DNA of 64,000 nucleotides from positions 29,107 to 93,106 of the forward strand of contig NZ_JAFAGS010000176.1 in assembly GCF_019237635.1 (NCBI RefSeq), written 5' to 3'. The translations under genes and the position numbers were made by a program. The DNA is from Pluralibacter sp. Lineage in GTDB: Bacteria; Pseudomonadota; Gammaproteobacteria; Enterobacterales; Enterobacteriaceae. Positions 10,906 to 23,810 of this stretch are shown here, piece by piece. A model generated the notes under the pieces. It searched no databases, had not been told where the DNA came from, and saw nothing but the letters and a program-made list of their open reading frames with translations. Numbering within the stretch: the stretch's first letter is position 1; each line of letters opens with the position of its first letter.

Positions 10906-12260
10906 TTCGCGTAACGCTAAGTCAGCTCGCCGACGTATTGCAGGGCGAGCTGCACGGCGGCTCTCTGACCATTGATGCCGTAACGACGGATACCCGTAAG
11001 GTGACGGCGGGCTGTTTATTTGTCGCCTTAAAAGGCGAGCGCTTCGACGCGCATGATTTTGTCGAGCAGGCCAAAGAAGGCGGCGCAGGCGCGCTGCTGG
11101 TGAGCCGCAAGCTGGCGTGCTCGCTGCCGCAGATCGTGGTGAAAGACACCCGTCTGGCGTTCGGTGAACTGGCGGCCTGGGTGCGTCAGCAGGTTCCGGC
11201 CCGGGTGGTCGCGCTGACTGGCTCCTCAGGAAAAACGTCGGTTAAAGAGATGACCGCCGCGATACTGGGCCAGTGCGGAAATACGTTATATACCGCTGGC
11301 AACCTCAATAATGACATCGGCGTGCCGATGACATTGCTGCGACTGACGCCTGAGCATGAGTTTGCGGTGATTGAGCTGGGGGCTAACCATCAGGGCGAAA
11401 TCGCCTGGACCGTCAGCCTGACGCGTCCGGAAGCAGCGCTGGTGAATAACCTGGCTGCGGCGCACCTTGAGGGTTTCGGTTCTCTGGCGGGCGTGGCGAA
11501 AGCAAAAGGGGAAATCTTTACCGGTTTACCGCAGGACGGCATTGCCATTCTGAATGCGGATAACAGCGACTGGCTGAACTGGCAGAGCGTGATTGGCGAG
11601 CGTCAGGTCTGGCGCTTCTCGCCGAATGCGGCGAACAGCGAGTTTACCGCCAGCGATATTCAGGTGACCCGCCGTGGCACGGCGTTCACGCTGCATACCC
11701 CGCAGGGGAGCGTCGACGTGCTGCTGCCGTTGCCGGGGCGCCACAATATCGCTAACTCGCTGGCCGCAACCGCGCTGGCGATGGCCGTTGGCGCAGGGCT
11801 GGACGCGGTCAAGGCCGGTCTGGCGAAACTGCAGGCGGTGCCGGGGCGTTTATTCCCGATTGCGCTTGCGGAAAACACACTGCTGCTTGACGACTCTTAC
11901 AACGCCAACGTGGGCTCAATGACCGCGGCGGCGCAGGTGCTGTCCGATATGCCGGGCTACCGCGTGCTGGTGGTTGGCGATATGGCGGAGCTCGGCGACG
12001 AAAGCGAAGCCTGCCATCGTCAGGTTGGCGAAGCGGCAAAAGCGGCGGGTATCGACCGCGTATTAAGCGTGGGGACGTTAAGCCAGCTGATTGGGTCGGC
12101 AAGCGGTGTCGGAGAGCACTTTACCGATAAAGCAACGCTTATCGCGCGGCTGAAAACAATGATCAAAGAACAACAAATCATCACCATTTTAGTGAAGGGT
12201 TCACGTAGTGCCGCCATGGAAGAGGTAGTACGCGCATTACAGGAGAACGGGACATGTTAG
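10902..12260 (+). CDS. murF: UDP-MurNAc-pentapeptide ligase MurF
   Basis: Attaches D-alanyl-D-alanine to the tripeptide precursor, the last cytoplasmic step before the lipid stage. The 452-residue product has the Mur ligase architecture with the P-loop [14 protein letters not shown] near residue 107 and the [10 protein letters not shown] motif in the C-terminal domain. Length equals E. coli MurF. The ATG overlaps the murE stop (ATGA), and the end overlaps mraY by 7 bases, in keeping with translation as one tightly packed block. Confidence 0.98.
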   Translation: MIRVTLSQLADVLQGELHGGSLTIDAVTTDTRKVTAGCLFVALKGERFDAHDFVEQAKEGGAGALLVSRKLACSLPQIVVKDTRLAFGELAAWVRQQVPARVVALTGSSGKTSVKEMTAAILGQCGNTLYTAGNLNNDIGVPMTLLRLTPEHEFAVIELGANHQGEIAWTVSLTRPEAALVNNLAAAHLEGFGSLAGVAKAKGEIFTGLPQDGIAILNADNSDWLNWQSVIGERQVWRFSPNAANSEFTASDIQVTRRGTAFTLHTPQGSVDVLLPLPGRHNIANSLAATALAMAVGAGLDAVKAGLAKLQAVPGRLFPIALAENTLLLDDSYNANVGSMTAAAQVLSDMPGYRVLVVGDMAELGDESEACHRQVGEAAKAAGIDRVLSVGTLSQLIGSASGVGEHFTDKATLIARLKTMIKEQQIITILVKGSRSAAMEEVVRALQENGTC

Positions 12261-13336
12261 TTTGGCTGGCCGAACATTTGGTCAAATATTATTCCGGCTT
12301 TAACGTCTTTTCCTATCTGACGTTTCGCGCCATCGTCAGCCTGCTGACTGCGCTGTTCATCTCGTTGTGGATGGGCCCGCGCATGATTGCCCGTCTGCAA
12401 AAACTCTCTTTTGGCCAGGTCGTGCGTAACGATGGTCCTGAGTCGCACTTCAGCAAGCGCGGCACCCCGACAATGGGCGGGATCATGATCCTGACCGCGA
12501 TCGTGGTGTCCGTTCTGCTGTGGGCGTATCCGTGGAACCCTTACGTGTGGTGCGTACTGGTGGTGCTGGTCGGCTACGGCGTGATCGGTTTTATCGATGA
12601 CTACCGCAAAGTGGTGCGCAAAGATACGAAAGGCCTGATTGCCCGCTGGAAATACTTCTGGATGTCGGTTATCGCGCTCGGCGTCGCCTTTGCGCTGTAT
12701 ATGGTCGGTAAAGATACGCCAGCGACGCAACTGGTGGTGCCGTTCTTTAAAGACATCATGCCTCAACTGGGGCTTTTCTACATTCTGCTGGCCTACTTCG
12801 TCATTGTGGGAACGGGGAATGCGGTGAACCTGACCGACGGCCTTGACGGCCTGGCGATTATGCCAACGGTGTTCGTGGCTGCGGGTTTTGCGCTGGTTGC
12901 GTGGGCGACCGGCAACATGAACTTCGCCAGCTATCTGCATATTCCGTATCTGCGCCATGCCGGTGAACTGGTCATCGTCTGTACGGCGATTGTCGGCGCG
13001 GGCTTAGGCTTTCTGTGGTTCAACACCTATCCGGCGCAGGTCTTCATGGGCGACGTCGGTTCGCTGGCCCTGGGCGGCGCGCTGGGCATCATCGCTGTGC
13101 TGCTGCGTCAGGAGTTTCTGCTGGTCATTATGGGCGGCGTATTCGTGGTGGAAACCCTGTCGGTTATCCTGCAGGTCGGCTCATTCAAACTGCGCGGACA
13201 ACGTATTTTCCGCATGGCGCCGATTCACCATCACTATGAACTGAAAGGCTGGCCGGAGCCGCGCGTGATTGTGCGCTTCTGGATTATTTCCCTGATGCTG
13301 GTGCTGATTGGCCTGGCAACGTTGAAGGTGCGTTAA
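12254..13336 (+). CDS. mraY: Phospho-MurNAc-pentapeptide translocase MraY
   Basis: Integral membrane enzyme that transfers phospho-MurNAc-pentapeptide to undecaprenyl phosphate, forming lipid I. The 360-residue product has about ten membrane helices and the polyprenyl-phosphate transferase signatures: GFIDDYRKV with catalytic Asp115-Asp116, NLTDGLDGL, and the [14 protein letters not shown] histidine loop near residue 324. Length equals E. coli. Start overlaps murF; murD begins 2 bases after the stop. Confidence 0.98.
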   Translation: MLVWLAEHLVKYYSGFNVFSYLTFRAIVSLLTALFISLWMGPRMIARLQKLSFGQVVRNDGPESHFSKRGTPTMGGIMILTAIVVSVLLWAYPWNPYVWCVLVVLVGYGVIGFIDDYRKVVRKDTKGLIARWKYFWMSVIALGVAFALYMVGKDTPATQLVVPFFKDIMPQLGLFYILLAYFVIVGTGNAVNLTDGLDGLAIMPTVFVAAGFALVAWATGNMNFASYLHIPYLRHAGELVIVCTAIVGAGLGFLWFNTYPAQVFMGDVGSLALGGALGIIAVLLRQEFLLVIMGGVFVVETLSVILQVGSFKLRGQRIFRMAPIHHHYELKGWPEPRVIVRFWIISLMLVLIGLATLKVR

Positions 13337-13338
13337 TC

Positions 13339-14655
13339 ATGGCAGATTACCAGGGCAAAAACGTGGTCATCGTCGGTCTTGGACTGACCGGTCTTTCCTG
13401 CGTTGATTTCTTTCTGGCGCAGGGCGTGACCCCGAGCGTGATGGATACCCGTGCCACGCCGCCGGGACTGGATAAGCTGCCGGAGCAGGTCGAACGTTAT
13501 GTTGGCGGTCTGAATGACGACTGGCTGCTGGCGGCGGACCTGATTGTGGCAAGCCCTGGTATCGCCCTGTCGCACCCGTCGTTAAGCGCGGCCGCAGATG
13601 CCGGTGTGGAAATCGTTGGCGATATCGAGTTGTTCTGCCGTGAAGCGCAGGCACCTGTCGTGGCGATCACTGGTTCAAACGGGAAAAGCACCGTCACGAC
13701 GCTGGTCGGCGAAATGGCGAAAGCGGCAGGCATTAATGTCGGCGTCGGTGGCAACATTGGTTTGCCTGCGCTGATGCTGCTGGATGTCTCCCGCGAGCTG
13801 TATGTGCTGGAACTTTCAAGCTTCCAGCTGGAGACCACCTCCAGTCTGCGGGCAGTTGCCGCGACAGTCCTCAACGTGACTGAAGATCATATGGATCGCT
13901 ATCCGCTGGGCTTACAGCAGTACCGTGCGGCAAAACTGCGCGTGTATGAAAACGCGAAAGTCTGCGTGGTGAATGCCGATGATGCGCTGACGATGCCGGT
14001 GCGCGGCGCCGATGAACGCTGCATCAGCTTCGGCATCAATATGGGTGATTACCACCTGAACCGTCAGCAGGGTGAAACCTGGCTGCGGGTGAAAGGTGAA
14101 AAAGTGCTGAACGTGAAAGAGATGAATCTCAGCGGTCAGCATAACTATACCAATGCACTGGCGGCGCTGGCGCTGGCGGATGCCGCAGGATTGCCGCGCG
14201 CCAGCAGCCTGAAGGCGCTGACCACGTTTAGCGGCCTGGCGCACCGTTTCCAACTGGCGCTGGTGCATAACGGCGCGCGCTGGATTAACGATTCGAAGGC
14301 CACCAACGTCGGCAGTACGGAAGCGGCGCTGAACGGCCTGCATGTCGACGGCACCCTCTGGCTGCTGCTGGGCGGCGACGGTAAATCTGCCGATTTTGCG
14401 CCGCTCAAGCGCTACCTGACAGGGGATAACATTCGCCTGTACTGCTTTGGCCGCGACGGCGCTGAGCTGGCGGCGCTGCGTCCGGAAGTCGCCACGCTGA
14501 CGGAGACCATGGAACAGGCGATGCGTCTTATCGCGCCGCAGGTGAAGCCGGGGGATATGGTGCTGTTGTCTCCGGCCTGCGCCAGTCTTGATCAGTTCAA
14601 GAATTTTGAGCAGCGCGGGGATATCTTTACCCGTCTGGCGAAGGAGTTAGGCTGA
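13339..14655 (+). CDS. murD: UDP-MurNAc-L-Ala:D-Glu ligase MurD
   Basis: Adds D-glutamate to UDP-MurNAc-L-alanine. The 438-residue product has a Rossmann-like N-terminal domain ([13 protein letters not shown]), the ATPase domain with P-loop [13 protein letters not shown] near residue 111, and the NDSKATN motif in the C-terminal domain. Length equals E. coli. The start is 2 bases after mraY, and the stop overlaps the ftsW start by one base (TGATG), with AAGGAG serving ftsW from inside the murD end. Confidence 0.98.
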   Translation: MADYQGKNVVIVGLGLTGLSCVDFFLAQGVTPSVMDTRATPPGLDKLPEQVERYVGGLNDDWLLAADLIVASPGIALSHPSLSAAADAGVEIVGDIELFCREAQAPVVAITGSNGKSTVTTLVGEMAKAAGINVGVGGNIGLPALMLLDVSRELYVLELSSFQLETTSSLRAVAATVLNVTEDHMDRYPLGLQQYRAAKLRVYENAKVCVVNADDALTMPVRGADERCISFGINMGDYHLNRQQGETWLRVKGEKVLNVKEMNLSGQHNYTNALAALALADAAGLPRASSLKALTTFSGLAHRFQLALVHNGARWINDSKATNVGSTEAALNGLHVDGTLWLLLGGDGKSADFAPLKRYLTGDNIRLYCFGRDGAELAALRPEVATLTETMEQAMRLIAPQVKPGDMVLLSPACASLDQFKNFEQRGDIFTRLAKELG

Positions 14656-15899
14656 TGCGTTTATCTCTCCCTCGCCTGAGAATGCCGCACCTGCCGGGAT
14701 CAGGGATCCTGGTCTGGCTGTTTTCGGCGTTAAAAGGCTGGGTGATGGGGTCCAGGCCGAAGGATAACGACAGCCTGGTGATGTACGATCGTACCCTGCT
14801 GTGGCTGACGCTCGGTCTGGCGGCGGTTGGTTTCGTTATGGTGACGTCGGCGTCGATGCCCGTTGGGCAGCGTCTGGCCAACGATCCGTTTTTGTTCGCC
14901 AAGCGTGACGGCCTGTATATCATCCTCGCGTTTCTTCTGGGGTTAATCACGCTGCGCCTGCCGATGGAGTTCTGGCAACGTCACAGTACGGCCATGCTGA
15001 TTGCCTCTATCGGCATGCTGCTTATCGTACTGGTCGTCGGCAGTTCGGTTAACGGCGCGTCGCGCTGGATAGCGCTGGGGCCGCTGCGTATTCAGCCTGC
15101 GGAATTCACCAAGCTGTCGCTGTTTTGCTATATCGCCAACTATCTGGTGCGTAAGGCCGACGAGGTGCGTAACAACCTGCGCGGCTTCTTAAAGCCGATG
15201 GGCGTTATCTTCGTGCTGGCGATCCTGCTGCTGGCGCAGCCTGACCTTGGGACCGTGGTGGTGCTGTTCGTCACGACGCTTGCGATGTTGTTCCTCGCGG
15301 GCGCCAAGCTGTGGCAGTTCATCGCGATTATCGGCATGGGGATCTCGGCGGTTGTTCTGCTTATCCTCGCAGAGCCGTACCGTATCCGCCGCGTCACGTC
15401 ATTCTGGAACCCATGGGAAGATCCGTTTGGCAGCGGCTATCAGCTGACCCAGTCGCTGATGGCGTTCGGTCGCGGCGAAATGTGGGGGCAGGGCCTCGGC
15501 AACTCGGTGCAAAAGCTGGAATACCTGCCGGAGGCGCACACGGACTTCATCTTCGCGATTATCGCGGAGGAGTTAGGTTATATCGGTGTGGTACTGGCAC
15601 TTTTAATGGTATTCTTCGTCGCTTTCCGCGCCATGTCCATTGGCCGCAAAGCGCTGGAGCTTGACCAGCGTTTTTCCGGTTTTCTGGCCTGCGCCATCGG
15701 CGTCTGGTTTAGCTTCCAGGCGCTGGTTAACGTCGGCGCGGCGGCGGGGATGCTGCCGACAAAAGGCCTGACGTTGCCGCTTATCAGTTACGGCGGTTCC
15801 AGTCTGTTGATTATGTCGACGGCCATTATGCTGCTGTTACGTATTGATTATGAAACGCGTCTGGAGAAAGCCCAGGCGTTTACACGGGGTGTGCGATGA
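14655..15899 (+). CDS. ftsW: Septal peptidoglycan polymerase FtsW
   Basis: SEDS-family glycosyltransferase that polymerises septal glycan strands together with FtsI. The 414-residue product has about ten membrane helices after a roughly 45-residue cytoplasmic N-terminus, and the SEDS signatures NGASRWI, QPDLGT and the [10 protein letters not shown] loop, ending with [11 protein letters not shown]. Length matches E. coli. It overlaps murD by 1 base and murG by 4 bases. Confidence 0.98.
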   Translation: MRLSLPRLRMPHLPGSGILVWLFSALKGWVMGSRPKDNDSLVMYDRTLLWLTLGLAAVGFVMVTSASMPVGQRLANDPFLFAKRDGLYIILAFLLGLITLRLPMEFWQRHSTAMLIASIGMLLIVLVVGSSVNGASRWIALGPLRIQPAEFTKLSLFCYIANYLVRKADEVRNNLRGFLKPMGVIFVLAILLLAQPDLGTVVVLFVTTLAMLFLAGAKLWQFIAIIGMGISAVVLLILAEPYRIRRVTSFWNPWEDPFGSGYQLTQSLMAFGRGEMWGQGLGNSVQKLEYLPEAHTDFIFAIIAEELGYIGVVLALLMVFFVAFRAMSIGRKALELDQRFSGFLACAIGVWFSFQALVNVGAAAGMLPTKGLTLPLISYGGSSLLIMSTAIMLLLRIDYETRLEKAQAFTRGVR

Positions 15900-16963
15900 G
15901 TGGTCAGGTGAAGCGATTGATGGTGATGGCTGGCGGTACCGGTGGGCATGTGTTCCCGGGGCTGGCGGTTGCGCATCACCTGATGGAGCAGGGCTGGCAG
16001 GTTCGCTGGCTCGGCACCGCCGACCGTATGGAAGCAGACCTGGTGCCGAAACACGGCATCGAGATTGATTTTATCCGCATTTCCGGTTTGCGTGGCAAAG
16101 GGCTGAAGGCGCTGGCGCTGGCGCCGGTTCGCATCTTCAACGCCTGGCGTCAGGCGCGGGCGATTATGAAATGCTATAAGCCGGATGTGGTGCTGGGCAT
16201 GGGCGGCTATGTGTCTGGCCCTGGCGGCCTGGCGGCCTGGTCGTTAGGGATCCCGGTGGTGCTCCATGAGCAGAACGGGATTGCCGGATTGACCAATAAG
16301 TGGCTGGCGAAAATCGCCACGACAGTGATGCAGGCCTTTCCTGGGGCGTTTCCCAATGCTGCGGTCGTGGGCAATCCGGTGCGCGTTGATGTACTGGCGC
16401 TGCCGCTGCCGCAGCAGCGTCTGGTCGGCCGCGCAGGACCGAAACGCGTGCTGGTAGTGGGGGGGTCACAGGGCGCGCGCGTGCTCAACCAGACGATGCC
16501 GCTGGTGGCCGCTAAGCTCGGCGACAGCGTGACCATCTGGCATCAGAGCGGGAAGGGCGCCGAACAGACCGTGCAGCAGGCTTACGCCGACGCGGGCCAG
16601 CCGCAACACAACGTGACGGAGTTTATTGACGACATGGCCGCTGCCTACGCCTGGGCCGATGTGGTGGTATGTCGCTCGGGCGCGTTGACGGTCAGCGAGA
16701 TTGCCGCCGCCGGGCTGCCTGCCGTTTTTGTGCCGTTCCAGCATAAAGATCGCCAGCAGTACTGGAATGCGCTGCCGCTGGAGCAAGCTGGCGCGGCGAA
16801 GATTTTTGAACAACCGCAGTTTACCGCCGATGCGGTTGCCAGCACGCTTGAGAGCTGGGATCGGAATACCTTGCTGGAGATGGCTGAACGCGCTCGCGCC
16901 GCCGCCATCCCGGATGCTACGGAGCGGGTGGCAAACGAAGTGAGCCTGGCAGCCCAGGCTTGA
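15896..16963 (+). CDS. murG: Lipid II synthase MurG
   Basis: Peripheral membrane glycosyltransferase (GT28) that adds GlcNAc to lipid I to make lipid II. The 355-residue product has the GT-B fold with the N-terminal glycine loop [14 protein letters not shown] near residue 12, the [11 protein letters not shown] loop, and the UDP-GlcNAc-binding [16 protein letters not shown] motif near residue 263. Length matches E. coli. It overlaps ftsW by 4 bases and is followed by a 60-base gap before murC, the widest gap inside this stretch. Confidence 0.98.
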   Translation: MSGQVKRLMVMAGGTGGHVFPGLAVAHHLMEQGWQVRWLGTADRMEADLVPKHGIEIDFIRISGLRGKGLKALALAPVRIFNAWRQARAIMKCYKPDVVLGMGGYVSGPGGLAAWSLGIPVVLHEQNGIAGLTNKWLAKIATTVMQAFPGAFPNAAVVGNPVRVDVLALPLPQQRLVGRAGPKRVLVVGGSQGARVLNQTMPLVAAKLGDSVTIWHQSGKGAEQTVQQAYADAGQPQHNVTEFIDDMAAAYAWADVVVCRSGALTVSEIAAAGLPAVFVPFQHKDRQQYWNALPLEQAGAAKIFEQPQFTADAVASTLESWDRNTLLEMAERARAAAIPDATERVANEVSLAAQA

Positions 16964-17023
16964 TAATCGCGGCGCCCGTTTGGCGTTGCATGAATTTTTG
17001 AAGTAGTCGATGGCGTTTAGAAG

Positions 17024-18499
17024 ATGAATACACAACAACTGGCAAAACTGCGTTCCATTGTGCCCGAGATGCGTCGCGTCCGGCACATCCACTTTGTTGG
17101 CATCGGTGGTGCTGGCATGGGCGGTATTGCCGAAGTGTTGGCCAACGAAGGGTATCAGATCAGCGGTTCGGATTTAGCGCCGAACCCGGTGACTCAGCAG
17201 CTTTCAGCGCTGGGCGCGACGATTTATTTCAACCATCGCCCGGAAAACGTGCGCGATGCGAGCGTGGTGGTGGTGTCGAGCGCGATTTCGGCGGAGAACC
17301 CGGAAATCGTTGCGGCGCATGAGGCGCGTATTCCGGTGATCCGCCGTGCGGAGATGCTGGCGGAATTGATGCGTTTTCGTCACGGCATTGCGATTGCCGG
17401 AACCCACGGCAAAACCACGACCACCGCGATGGTGGCGAGCATTTACGCGGAAGCCGGGCTCGACCCGACCTTCGTGAACGGCGGCCTGGTGAAAGCTGCA
17501 GGCGTGCATGCGCGTCTGGGTAACAGCCGCTACCTGATTGCGGAAGCGGACGAAAGCGATGCGTCGTTCCTGCACCTGCAGCCGATGGTCGCGATTGTGA
17601 CCAACATCGAAGCCGACCATATGGATACTTACCAGGGCGACTTTGAGAACCTGAAGCAGACCTTTATCAACTTCCTGCACAACCTGCCGTTTTACGGCCG
17701 TGCGGTGATGTGTGTGGACGATCCGGTGATCCGCGAGCTGCTGCCGCGCGTAGGGCGTCAAATCACCACCTATGGCTTTAGCGACGATGCCGATGTGCGT
17801 GTTGAAGATTACAGCCAAATCGGCGCGCAGGGGCATTTCACCCTGATTCGCCAGGACAAAGCGGTGTTGAAGGTCGTCCTGAACGCTCCGGGCCGCCATA
17901 ATGCGCTCAATGCGGCGGCGGCGGTTGCGGTGGCAACGGAAGAGGGCATTGACGATGAGGCGATCCTGCGCGCGCTGGCGAGTTTCCAGGGCACCGGTCG
18001 TCGCTTTGATTTCCTCGGCGAATTCCCGCTGCAGGATGTGAACGGTAAAAACGGTAGCGCCATGCTGGTTGATGACTACGGCCACCACCCGACGGAAGTG
18101 GATGCGACCATTAAAGCTGCGCGTGCCGGCTGGCCGGATAAAAATCTGGTCATGCTGTTCCAGCCGCACCGCTTCACTCGTACGCGCGATCTGTACGACG
18201 ATTTCGCCAACGTACTGACTCAGGTCGACGCGTTGCTGATGCTGGATGTTTACCCGGCGGGTGAAGCGCCGATTCCTGGCGCCGACAGCCGCTCGCTGTG
18301 CCGCACGATTCGTGGGCGCGGTAAAGTTGATCCCATTTTGGTTTCCGATCCGGCGCAGGTCGCGGACATGCTGGCCCCTGTTCTGACCGGAAATGACCTG
18401 ATTTTGGTTCAGGGTGCGGGGAATATCGGCAAAATCGCACGTAACTTAGCTGAAATCAAACTTAAACCGCAGGGGCAGGAGGATGATCGCCATGGCTGA
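17024..18499 (+). CDS. murC: UDP-MurNAc:L-alanine ligase MurC
   Basis: First Mur ligase, adding L-alanine to UDP-MurNAc. The 491-residue product carries the N-terminal nucleotide-fold loop [16 protein letters not shown], the P-loop [14 protein letters not shown] near residue 126, and the DDYGHHPTE motif near residue 349. Length equals E. coli. The ribosome binding site is less obvious than for the neighbours. Its 3' end overlaps ddlB by 8 bases and contains the ddlB ribosome binding site. Confidence 0.98.
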   Translation: MNTQQLAKLRSIVPEMRRVRHIHFVGIGGAGMGGIAEVLANEGYQISGSDLAPNPVTQQLSALGATIYFNHRPENVRDASVVVVSSAISAENPEIVAAHEARIPVIRRAEMLAELMRFRHGIAIAGTHGKTTTTAMVASIYAEAGLDPTFVNGGLVKAAGVHARLGNSRYLIAEADESDASFLHLQPMVAIVTNIEADHMDTYQGDFENLKQTFINFLHNLPFYGRAVMCVDDPVIRELLPRVGRQITTYGFSDDADVRVEDYSQIGAQGHFTLIRQDKAVLKVVLNAPGRHNALNAAAAVAVATEEGIDDEAILRALASFQGTGRRFDFLGEFPLQDVNGKNGSAMLVDDYGHHPTEVDATIKAARAGWPDKNLVMLFQPHRFTRTRDLYDDFANVLTQVDALLMLDVYPAGEAPIPGADSRSLCRTIRGRGKVDPILVSDPAQVADMLAPVLTGNDLILVQGAGNIGKIARNLAEIKLKPQGQEDDRHG

Positions 18500-19412
18500 T
18501 AAAATCGCCGTCCTGCTTGGCGGGACGTCCGCAGAGCGCGAGGTATCGCTCAACTCCGGCGCGGCGGTGCTGGCCGGTTTACGTGAAGCTGGCGTTGATG
18601 CGTATGCCGTTGACCCGCGCGATGAAGATATCACCCTTCTGAAAAGCAAGGGATTTAAGAAAGTGTTTATTGCGCTTCACGGCCGTGGCGGTGAAGATGG
18701 TACGTTGCAGGGTTTGCTGGAGCTTACTGGCATTCCTTATACCGGCAGCGGCGTGATGGCGTCAGCCATCTCTATGGACAAACTGCGCAGCAAACTGCTG
18801 TGGCAAGGGGCGGGGCTTCCCGTGGCGCCGTGGGTGGCGCTGACCCGCGCCGAGTTCGCTCAGGGCCTGTCCGCAGAGGATTCACAGCGTATTGCGGCGC
18901 TGGGTTTGCCGCTGATTGTGAAGCCGAGCCGTGAAGGCTCCAGCGTCGGTATGTCGAAAGTGAACGAAAGTCGTGCGCTTGATGCGGCGTTAGCGCAAGC
19001 ATTTCAGCACGATGATGACGTTCTGATAGAAAAATGGCTCAGCGGACCGGAATTCACCGTGGCGGTAGTGGGTGAAGAAATTTTGCCGTCAATTCGCATC
19101 CAACCTGCTGGAACCTTCTATGATTATGAGGCGAAGTATCTCTCTGACGAGACAAAATATTTCTGCCCTGGTTGTGAAGAACCACAGCGTGAAGAAGAAA
19201 TGAAAGCGCTGGTGCTGAAAGCCTGGAATATTCTTGGGTGTTCAGGCTGGGGTCGTATTGATGTGATGCAGGACGAAGACGGTCAGTTGTATCTGCTGGA
19301 AGCGAATACCTCTCCGGGTATGACCAGCCACAGTCTGGTGCCGATGGCGGCGCGCCAGGCGGGCATGAGCTTCTCGCAGCTGGTGGTACGCATTCTGGAC
19401 CTGGCGGGTTGA
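18492..19412 (+). CDS. ddlB: D-alanine--D-alanine ligase B
   Basis: ATP-grasp ligase that makes D-Ala-D-Ala for MurF. The 306-residue product has the N-terminal [14 protein letters not shown] motif, the [14 protein letters not shown] nucleotide-binding segment, and the [14 protein letters not shown] metal-binding motif at the end of the ATP-grasp fold. Length equals E. coli DdlB. A start at 18483 would overlap its own AGGAGG; the ATG at 18492 is 9 bases downstream of AGGAGG and gives the family N-terminus. It overlaps murC and abuts ftsQ (one base between). Confidence 0.97.
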   Translation: MADKIAVLLGGTSAEREVSLNSGAAVLAGLREAGVDAYAVDPRDEDITLLKSKGFKKVFIALHGRGGEDGTLQGLLELTGIPYTGSGVMASAISMDKLRSKLLWQGAGLPVAPWVALTRAEFAQGLSAEDSQRIAALGLPLIVKPSREGSSVGMSKVNESRALDAALAQAFQHDDDVLIEKWLSGPEFTVAVVGEEILPSIRIQPAGTFYDYEAKYLSDETKYFCPGCEEPQREEEMKALVLKAWNILGCSGWGRIDVMQDEDGQLYLLEANTSPGMTSHSLVPMAARQAGMSFSQLVVRILDLAG

Positions 19413-19413
19413 T

Positions 19414-20250
19414 ATGTCGCAGGCAGCGCTGAATACGCGGAATCGTGAAGAAGAGCTTTCCTCTTCACGACGTAATAATGGAACACGTCTTGCGGGGATT
19501 GTGTTCCTGCTGGCGGTATTATGCACCGTGTTGATGAGCGGCTGGGTGGTGCTCGGCTGGATGGAAGATGCTCAGCGATTGCCGATATCAAAACTGGTGG
19601 TGACAGGCGATCGTCACTACACGCGCAACGATGATATCCGCCAGACCATTCTGGCGCTGGGTTCGCCGGGAACGTTTATGACTCAGGACGTCAATATTAT
19701 CCAGAGTCAGATTGAGCGTCTGCCATGGATTAAGCAGGCGAGCGTTCGTAAGCAGTGGCCGGACGAATTGAAGATTCATCTGGTTGAATATGTGCCTATT
19801 GCACGTTGGAATGATCAGCACATGGTCGATACCGACGGTAATGCGTTCAGCGTGCCAGCGGATCGCGCCAGTAAGCAGAATTTGCCCATGCTTTACGGCC
19901 CTGAAGGAAGTGAAAACGAAGTGCTTCAGGGATATCGCGACATGGGGCTGGTACTGGCTAAAGAGAAATTTACGTTGAAAGTGGCGGCGATGACCGCACG
20001 CCGCTCCTGGCAGTTAACACTGGACAATGGCATCAGGATTAATCTGGGACGCGGCGATACGATGAAACGTCTTGAGCGCTTTTTAGAACTCTACCCGGTT
20101 CTTCAGCAGCAGGCGCAAACCGATGGCAAACGGATTAGCTATGTTGATTTGCGTTATGACTCAGGCGCAGCGGTGGGTTGGCAGCCAGCTCCGGCTCCCG
20201 TAGAGGATACACATCAACAACAGAATCAGGCACAGGCAGAGCAACAATGA
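19414..20250 (+). CDS. ftsQ: Cell division protein FtsQ
   Basis: Bitopic division protein that recruits FtsL and FtsB. The 278-residue product has a cytoplasmic tail, one membrane helix (about 27-50), a POTRA domain (about 55-125, [17 protein letters not shown]) and the beta domain that binds FtsB. E. coli FtsQ has 276 residues; the extra residues fall in the low-complexity glutamine-rich tail. It begins one base after ddlB and overlaps ftsA by 4 bases (ATGA). Confidence 0.97.
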   Translation: MSQAALNTRNREEELSSSRRNNGTRLAGIVFLLAVLCTVLMSGWVVLGWMEDAQRLPISKLVVTGDRHYTRNDDIRQTILALGSPGTFMTQDVNIIQSQIERLPWIKQASVRKQWPDELKIHLVEYVPIARWNDQHMVDTDGNAFSVPADRASKQNLPMLYGPEGSENEVLQGYRDMGLVLAKEKFTLKVAAMTARRSWQLTLDNGIRINLGRGDTMKRLERFLELYPVLQQQAQTDGKRISYVDLRYDSGAAVGWQPAPAPVEDTHQQQNQAQAEQQ

Positions 20251-21503
20251 TCAAAGCGACGGACAGAAAACTGGTAGTAGGGCTGGAAATTGGTACCGCG
20301 AAGGTAGCCGCTTTGGTAGGGGAAGTTCTGCCCGACGGAATGGTGAATATCATCGGTGTGGGCAGTTGCCCGTCCCGGGGTATGGACAAAGGCGGGGTAA
20401 ACGACCTGGAGTCCGTGGTGAAGTGCGTACAGCGCGCCATCGACCAGGCCGAACTGATGGCGGATTGCCAGATTTCCTCCGTGTATCTGGCGCTTTCAGG
20501 CAAGCACATAAGCTGTCAGAATGAAATCGGCATGGTGCCGATTTCCGAAGAGGAAGTGACGCAGGAAGATGTCGAAAACGTGGTGCATACGGCGAAGTCC
20601 GTACGCGTGCGCGACGAGCATCGTGTTCTGCACGTGATCCCGCAGGAATATGCGATTGACTACCAGGAAGGGATTAAAAATCCTGTCGGTTTGTCGGGTG
20701 TTCGTATGCAGGCGAAAGTGCACCTGATCACTTGCCATAACGATATGGCGAAAAACATTGTTAAAGCGGTTGAACGCTGCGGTCTGAAAGTTGACCAACT
20801 GATTTTCGCCGGGCTGGCGTCCAGCTATTCCGTATTAACGGAAGATGAACGTGAACTGGGTGTCTGCGTGGTGGATGTCGGCGGTGGTACAATGGATATC
20901 GCCGTGTACACTGGCGGCGCGTTGCGTCACACCAAAGTTATCCCGTATGCCGGGAATGTGGTGACCAGCGATATCGCTTATGCCTTCGGCACGCCGCCGA
21001 GCGACGCAGAGGCGATTAAAGTACGTCATGGTTGCGCGCTGGGCTCTATCGTCGGCAAAGACGAAAGCGTCGAAGTGCCAAGCGTGGGCGGACGCCCGCC
21101 GCGCAGCCTGCAGCGTCAGACGCTGGCGGAGGTGATTGAGCCGCGTTATACCGAGCTGCTGAACCTCGTTAACGAGGAAATTTTACAGTTACAGGAACAG
21201 CTTCGTCAGCAAGGAGTGAAACATCACCTGGCGGCGGGGATTGTGTTAACCGGCGGCGCCGCGCAAATTGAGGGCCTGGCGGCCTGTGCGCAGCGCGTGT
21301 TCCATACGCAGGTGCGCATCGGCGCACCGCTGAACATCACCGGACTGACGGATTATGCCCAGGAGCCGTATTATTCGACGGCGGTGGGCCTGCTTCACTA
21401 CGGGAAAGAGTCCCATCTGAGTGGTGAAGCTGAAGTGGAAAAACGCGTCGCAGTGAGTTCATGGATTAAGCGAATTAATACCTGGCTGCGAAAAGAGTTT
21501 TAA
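20247..21503 (+). CDS. ftsA: Cell division protein FtsA
   Basis: Actin-like protein that tethers FtsZ to the membrane and recruits later division proteins. The 418-residue product has the actin-type phosphate loops ([14 protein letters not shown] at the N-terminus and [14 protein letters not shown] near residue 209) and the C-terminal amphipathic membrane-targeting helix [15 protein letters not shown]. coli FtsA has 420 residues; two residues are missing just before that helix. A longer in-frame start at 20178 lies inside ftsQ; the ATG overlapping the ftsQ stop gives the family start MIKATDRKL. Confidence 0.98.
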   Translation: MIKATDRKLVVGLEIGTAKVAALVGEVLPDGMVNIIGVGSCPSRGMDKGGVNDLESVVKCVQRAIDQAELMADCQISSVYLALSGKHISCQNEIGMVPISEEEVTQEDVENVVHTAKSVRVRDEHRVLHVIPQEYAIDYQEGIKNPVGLSGVRMQAKVHLITCHNDMAKNIVKAVERCGLKVDQLIFAGLASSYSVLTEDERELGVCVVDVGGGTMDIAVYTGGALRHTKVIPYAGNVVTSDIAYAFGTPPSDAEAIKVRHGCALGSIVGKDESVEVPSVGGRPPRSLQRQTLAEVIEPRYTELLNLVNEEILQLQEQLRQQGVKHHLAAGIVLTGGAAQIEGLAACAQRVFHTQVRIGAPLNITGLTDYAQEPYYSTAVGLLHYGKESHLSGEAEVEKRVAVSSWIKRINTWLRKEF

Positions 21504-21513
21504 TTTTTTTTAA

Positions 21514-21538
21514 GAGAACGCCGATAATTTGCGTTCTC
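21514..21538 (+). other. Stem-loop between ftsA and ftsZ
   Basis: Perfect eight-pair inverted repeat GAGAACGC / GCGTTCTC with a nine-base loop, placed between the ftsA stop and the ftsZ ribosome binding site. A T run precedes rather than follows it, so it is not a plus-strand terminator. It may shape ftsZ translation or mRNA processing. Confidence 0.7.
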
Positions 21539-21567
21539 AGGCGACAGGCACAAAACGGAGAGAAACT

Positions 21568-22719
21568 ATGTTTGAACCTATGGAACTAACCAACGACGCG
21601 GTGATTAAAGTCATCGGCGTCGGTGGCGGCGGCGGTAATGCCGTTGAACACATGGTGCGCGAGCGCATCGAAGGTGTTGAATTCTTCGCAGTGAACACCG
21701 ACGCCCAGGCGTTGCGTAAAACTGCGGTTGGCCAGACCATTCAGATCGGTAGCGGTATTACCAAAGGTCTGGGCGCGGGCGCAAACCCGGAAGTTGGCCG
21801 TAATGCAGCCGACGAAGACCGTGAAGCGCTGCGTGCAGCTCTTGACGGCGCCGACATGGTGTTCATCGCCGCCGGTATGGGCGGTGGTACCGGTACTGGC
21901 GCAGCCCCGGTTGTGGCTGAAGTAGCAAAAGATTTAGGTATTCTGACCGTGGCCGTCGTGACCAAGCCTTTCAACTTTGAAGGCAAGAAGCGTATGGCGT
22001 TTGCGGAGCAGGGTATCGCCGAGCTGTCCAAACACGTGGACTCGCTGATCACGATTCCAAACGACAAGCTGCTGAAAGTGCTGGGTCGCGGCATCTCTCT
22101 GCTTGACGCGTTCGGCGCGGCAAACGACGTGCTGAAAGGCGCGGTGCAGGGTATCGCCGAACTGATCACCCGTCCGGGCCTGATGAACGTCGACTTTGCG
22201 GACGTGCGTACCGTGATGTCCGAAATGGGCTATGCGATGATGGGCTCCGGCGTGGCCAGCGGTGAAGACCGTGCGGAAGAAGCGGCTGAAATGGCTATCT
22301 CTTCTCCGCTGCTGGAAGATATCGATCTGTCCGGCGCGCGCGGCGTTCTGGTCAACATCACGGCGGGCTTCGACCTGCGTCTGGACGAGTTTGAAACCGT
22401 GGGTAACACTATCCGCGCGTTCGCGTCTGACAACGCAACCGTGGTTATCGGTACATCTCTGGATCCAGAGATGAACGACGAACTGCGCGTTACGGTGGTT
22501 GCGACCGGTATCGGCATGGACAAACGTCCGGAAATTACGCTGGTGACCAATAAGCAACAGCAGCAGCCGGTGATGGATCGCTATCAGCAACACGGTATGG
22601 CGCCGCTGTCTCAGGAACAAAAAACAGTCGCAAAAGTGGTTAACGACAATACGCCGCAAACCACGAAAGAACCGGATTACCTTGATATCCCGGCGTTTCT
22701 GCGCAAGCAGGCGGACTAA
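21568..22719 (+). CDS. ftsZ: Cell division GTPase FtsZ
   Basis: Tubulin homologue that polymerises into the Z ring. The 383-residue product has the GTP-binding loop [13 protein letters not shown] near residue 105, the T7 loop [20 protein letters not shown] (activating acids near residue 209-213), a variable glutamine-rich linker, and the C-terminal peptide [14 protein letters not shown] that binds FtsA, ZipA and ZapD. Length equals E. coli. The ATG at 21568 follows CGGAGAGAAA; an upstream in-frame start at 21529 lies in the stem-loop region and is unlikely. Confidence 0.99.
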   Translation: MFEPMELTNDAVIKVIGVGGGGGNAVEHMVRERIEGVEFFAVNTDAQALRKTAVGQTIQIGSGITKGLGAGANPEVGRNAADEDREALRAALDGADMVFIAAGMGGGTGTGAAPVVAEVAKDLGILTVAVVTKPFNFEGKKRMAFAEQGIAELSKHVDSLITIPNDKLLKVLGRGISLLDAFGAANDVLKGAVQGIAELITRPGLMNVDFADVRTVMSEMGYAMMGSGVASGEDRAEEAAEMAISSPLLEDIDLSGARGVLVNITAGFDLRLDEFETVGNTIRAFASDNATVVIGTSLDPEMNDELRVTVVATGIGMDKRPEITLVTNKQQQQPVMDRYQQHGMAPLSQEQKTVAKVVNDNTPQTTKEPDYLDIPAFLRKQAD

Positions 22720-22770
22720 GAATACGCTGGAATTTGGGAATCTGCGCTCTTTGTGCTAAACTGGCCCGCC

Positions 22771-22787
22771 AAGTGTGTAGTACACTT
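22771..22787 (+). promoter_or_regulatory. Palindrome in the lpxC leader
   Basis: Inverted repeat AAGTGT-GTAGT-ACACTT lies between ftsZ and lpxC, about 15 bases downstream of a -10-like TAAACT in TTTGTGCTAAACTGG. It is in the presumed lpxC 5' untranslated region. Function is unknown to me. Confidence 0.5.
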
Positions 22788-22798
22788 CGGTTGGATAG

Positions 22799-23737
<939 letters not shown>

Positions 23738-23757
23738 GTCTGACCATCGCGTAAATT

Positions 23758-23810
23758 CGACTGGTAACCTGGTACTCTCTCCGACCAGGAAGCCAGTCGT
23801 TTTTTCTTTT
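23758..23810 (+). terminator. Terminator after lpxC
   Basis: Two-part stem: outer CGACTGG / CCAGTCG and inner CCTGGT / ACCAGG, separated by short bulges, followed by TTTTTTCTTTTTT. It ends the dcw transcript ahead of secM. Confidence 0.9.
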
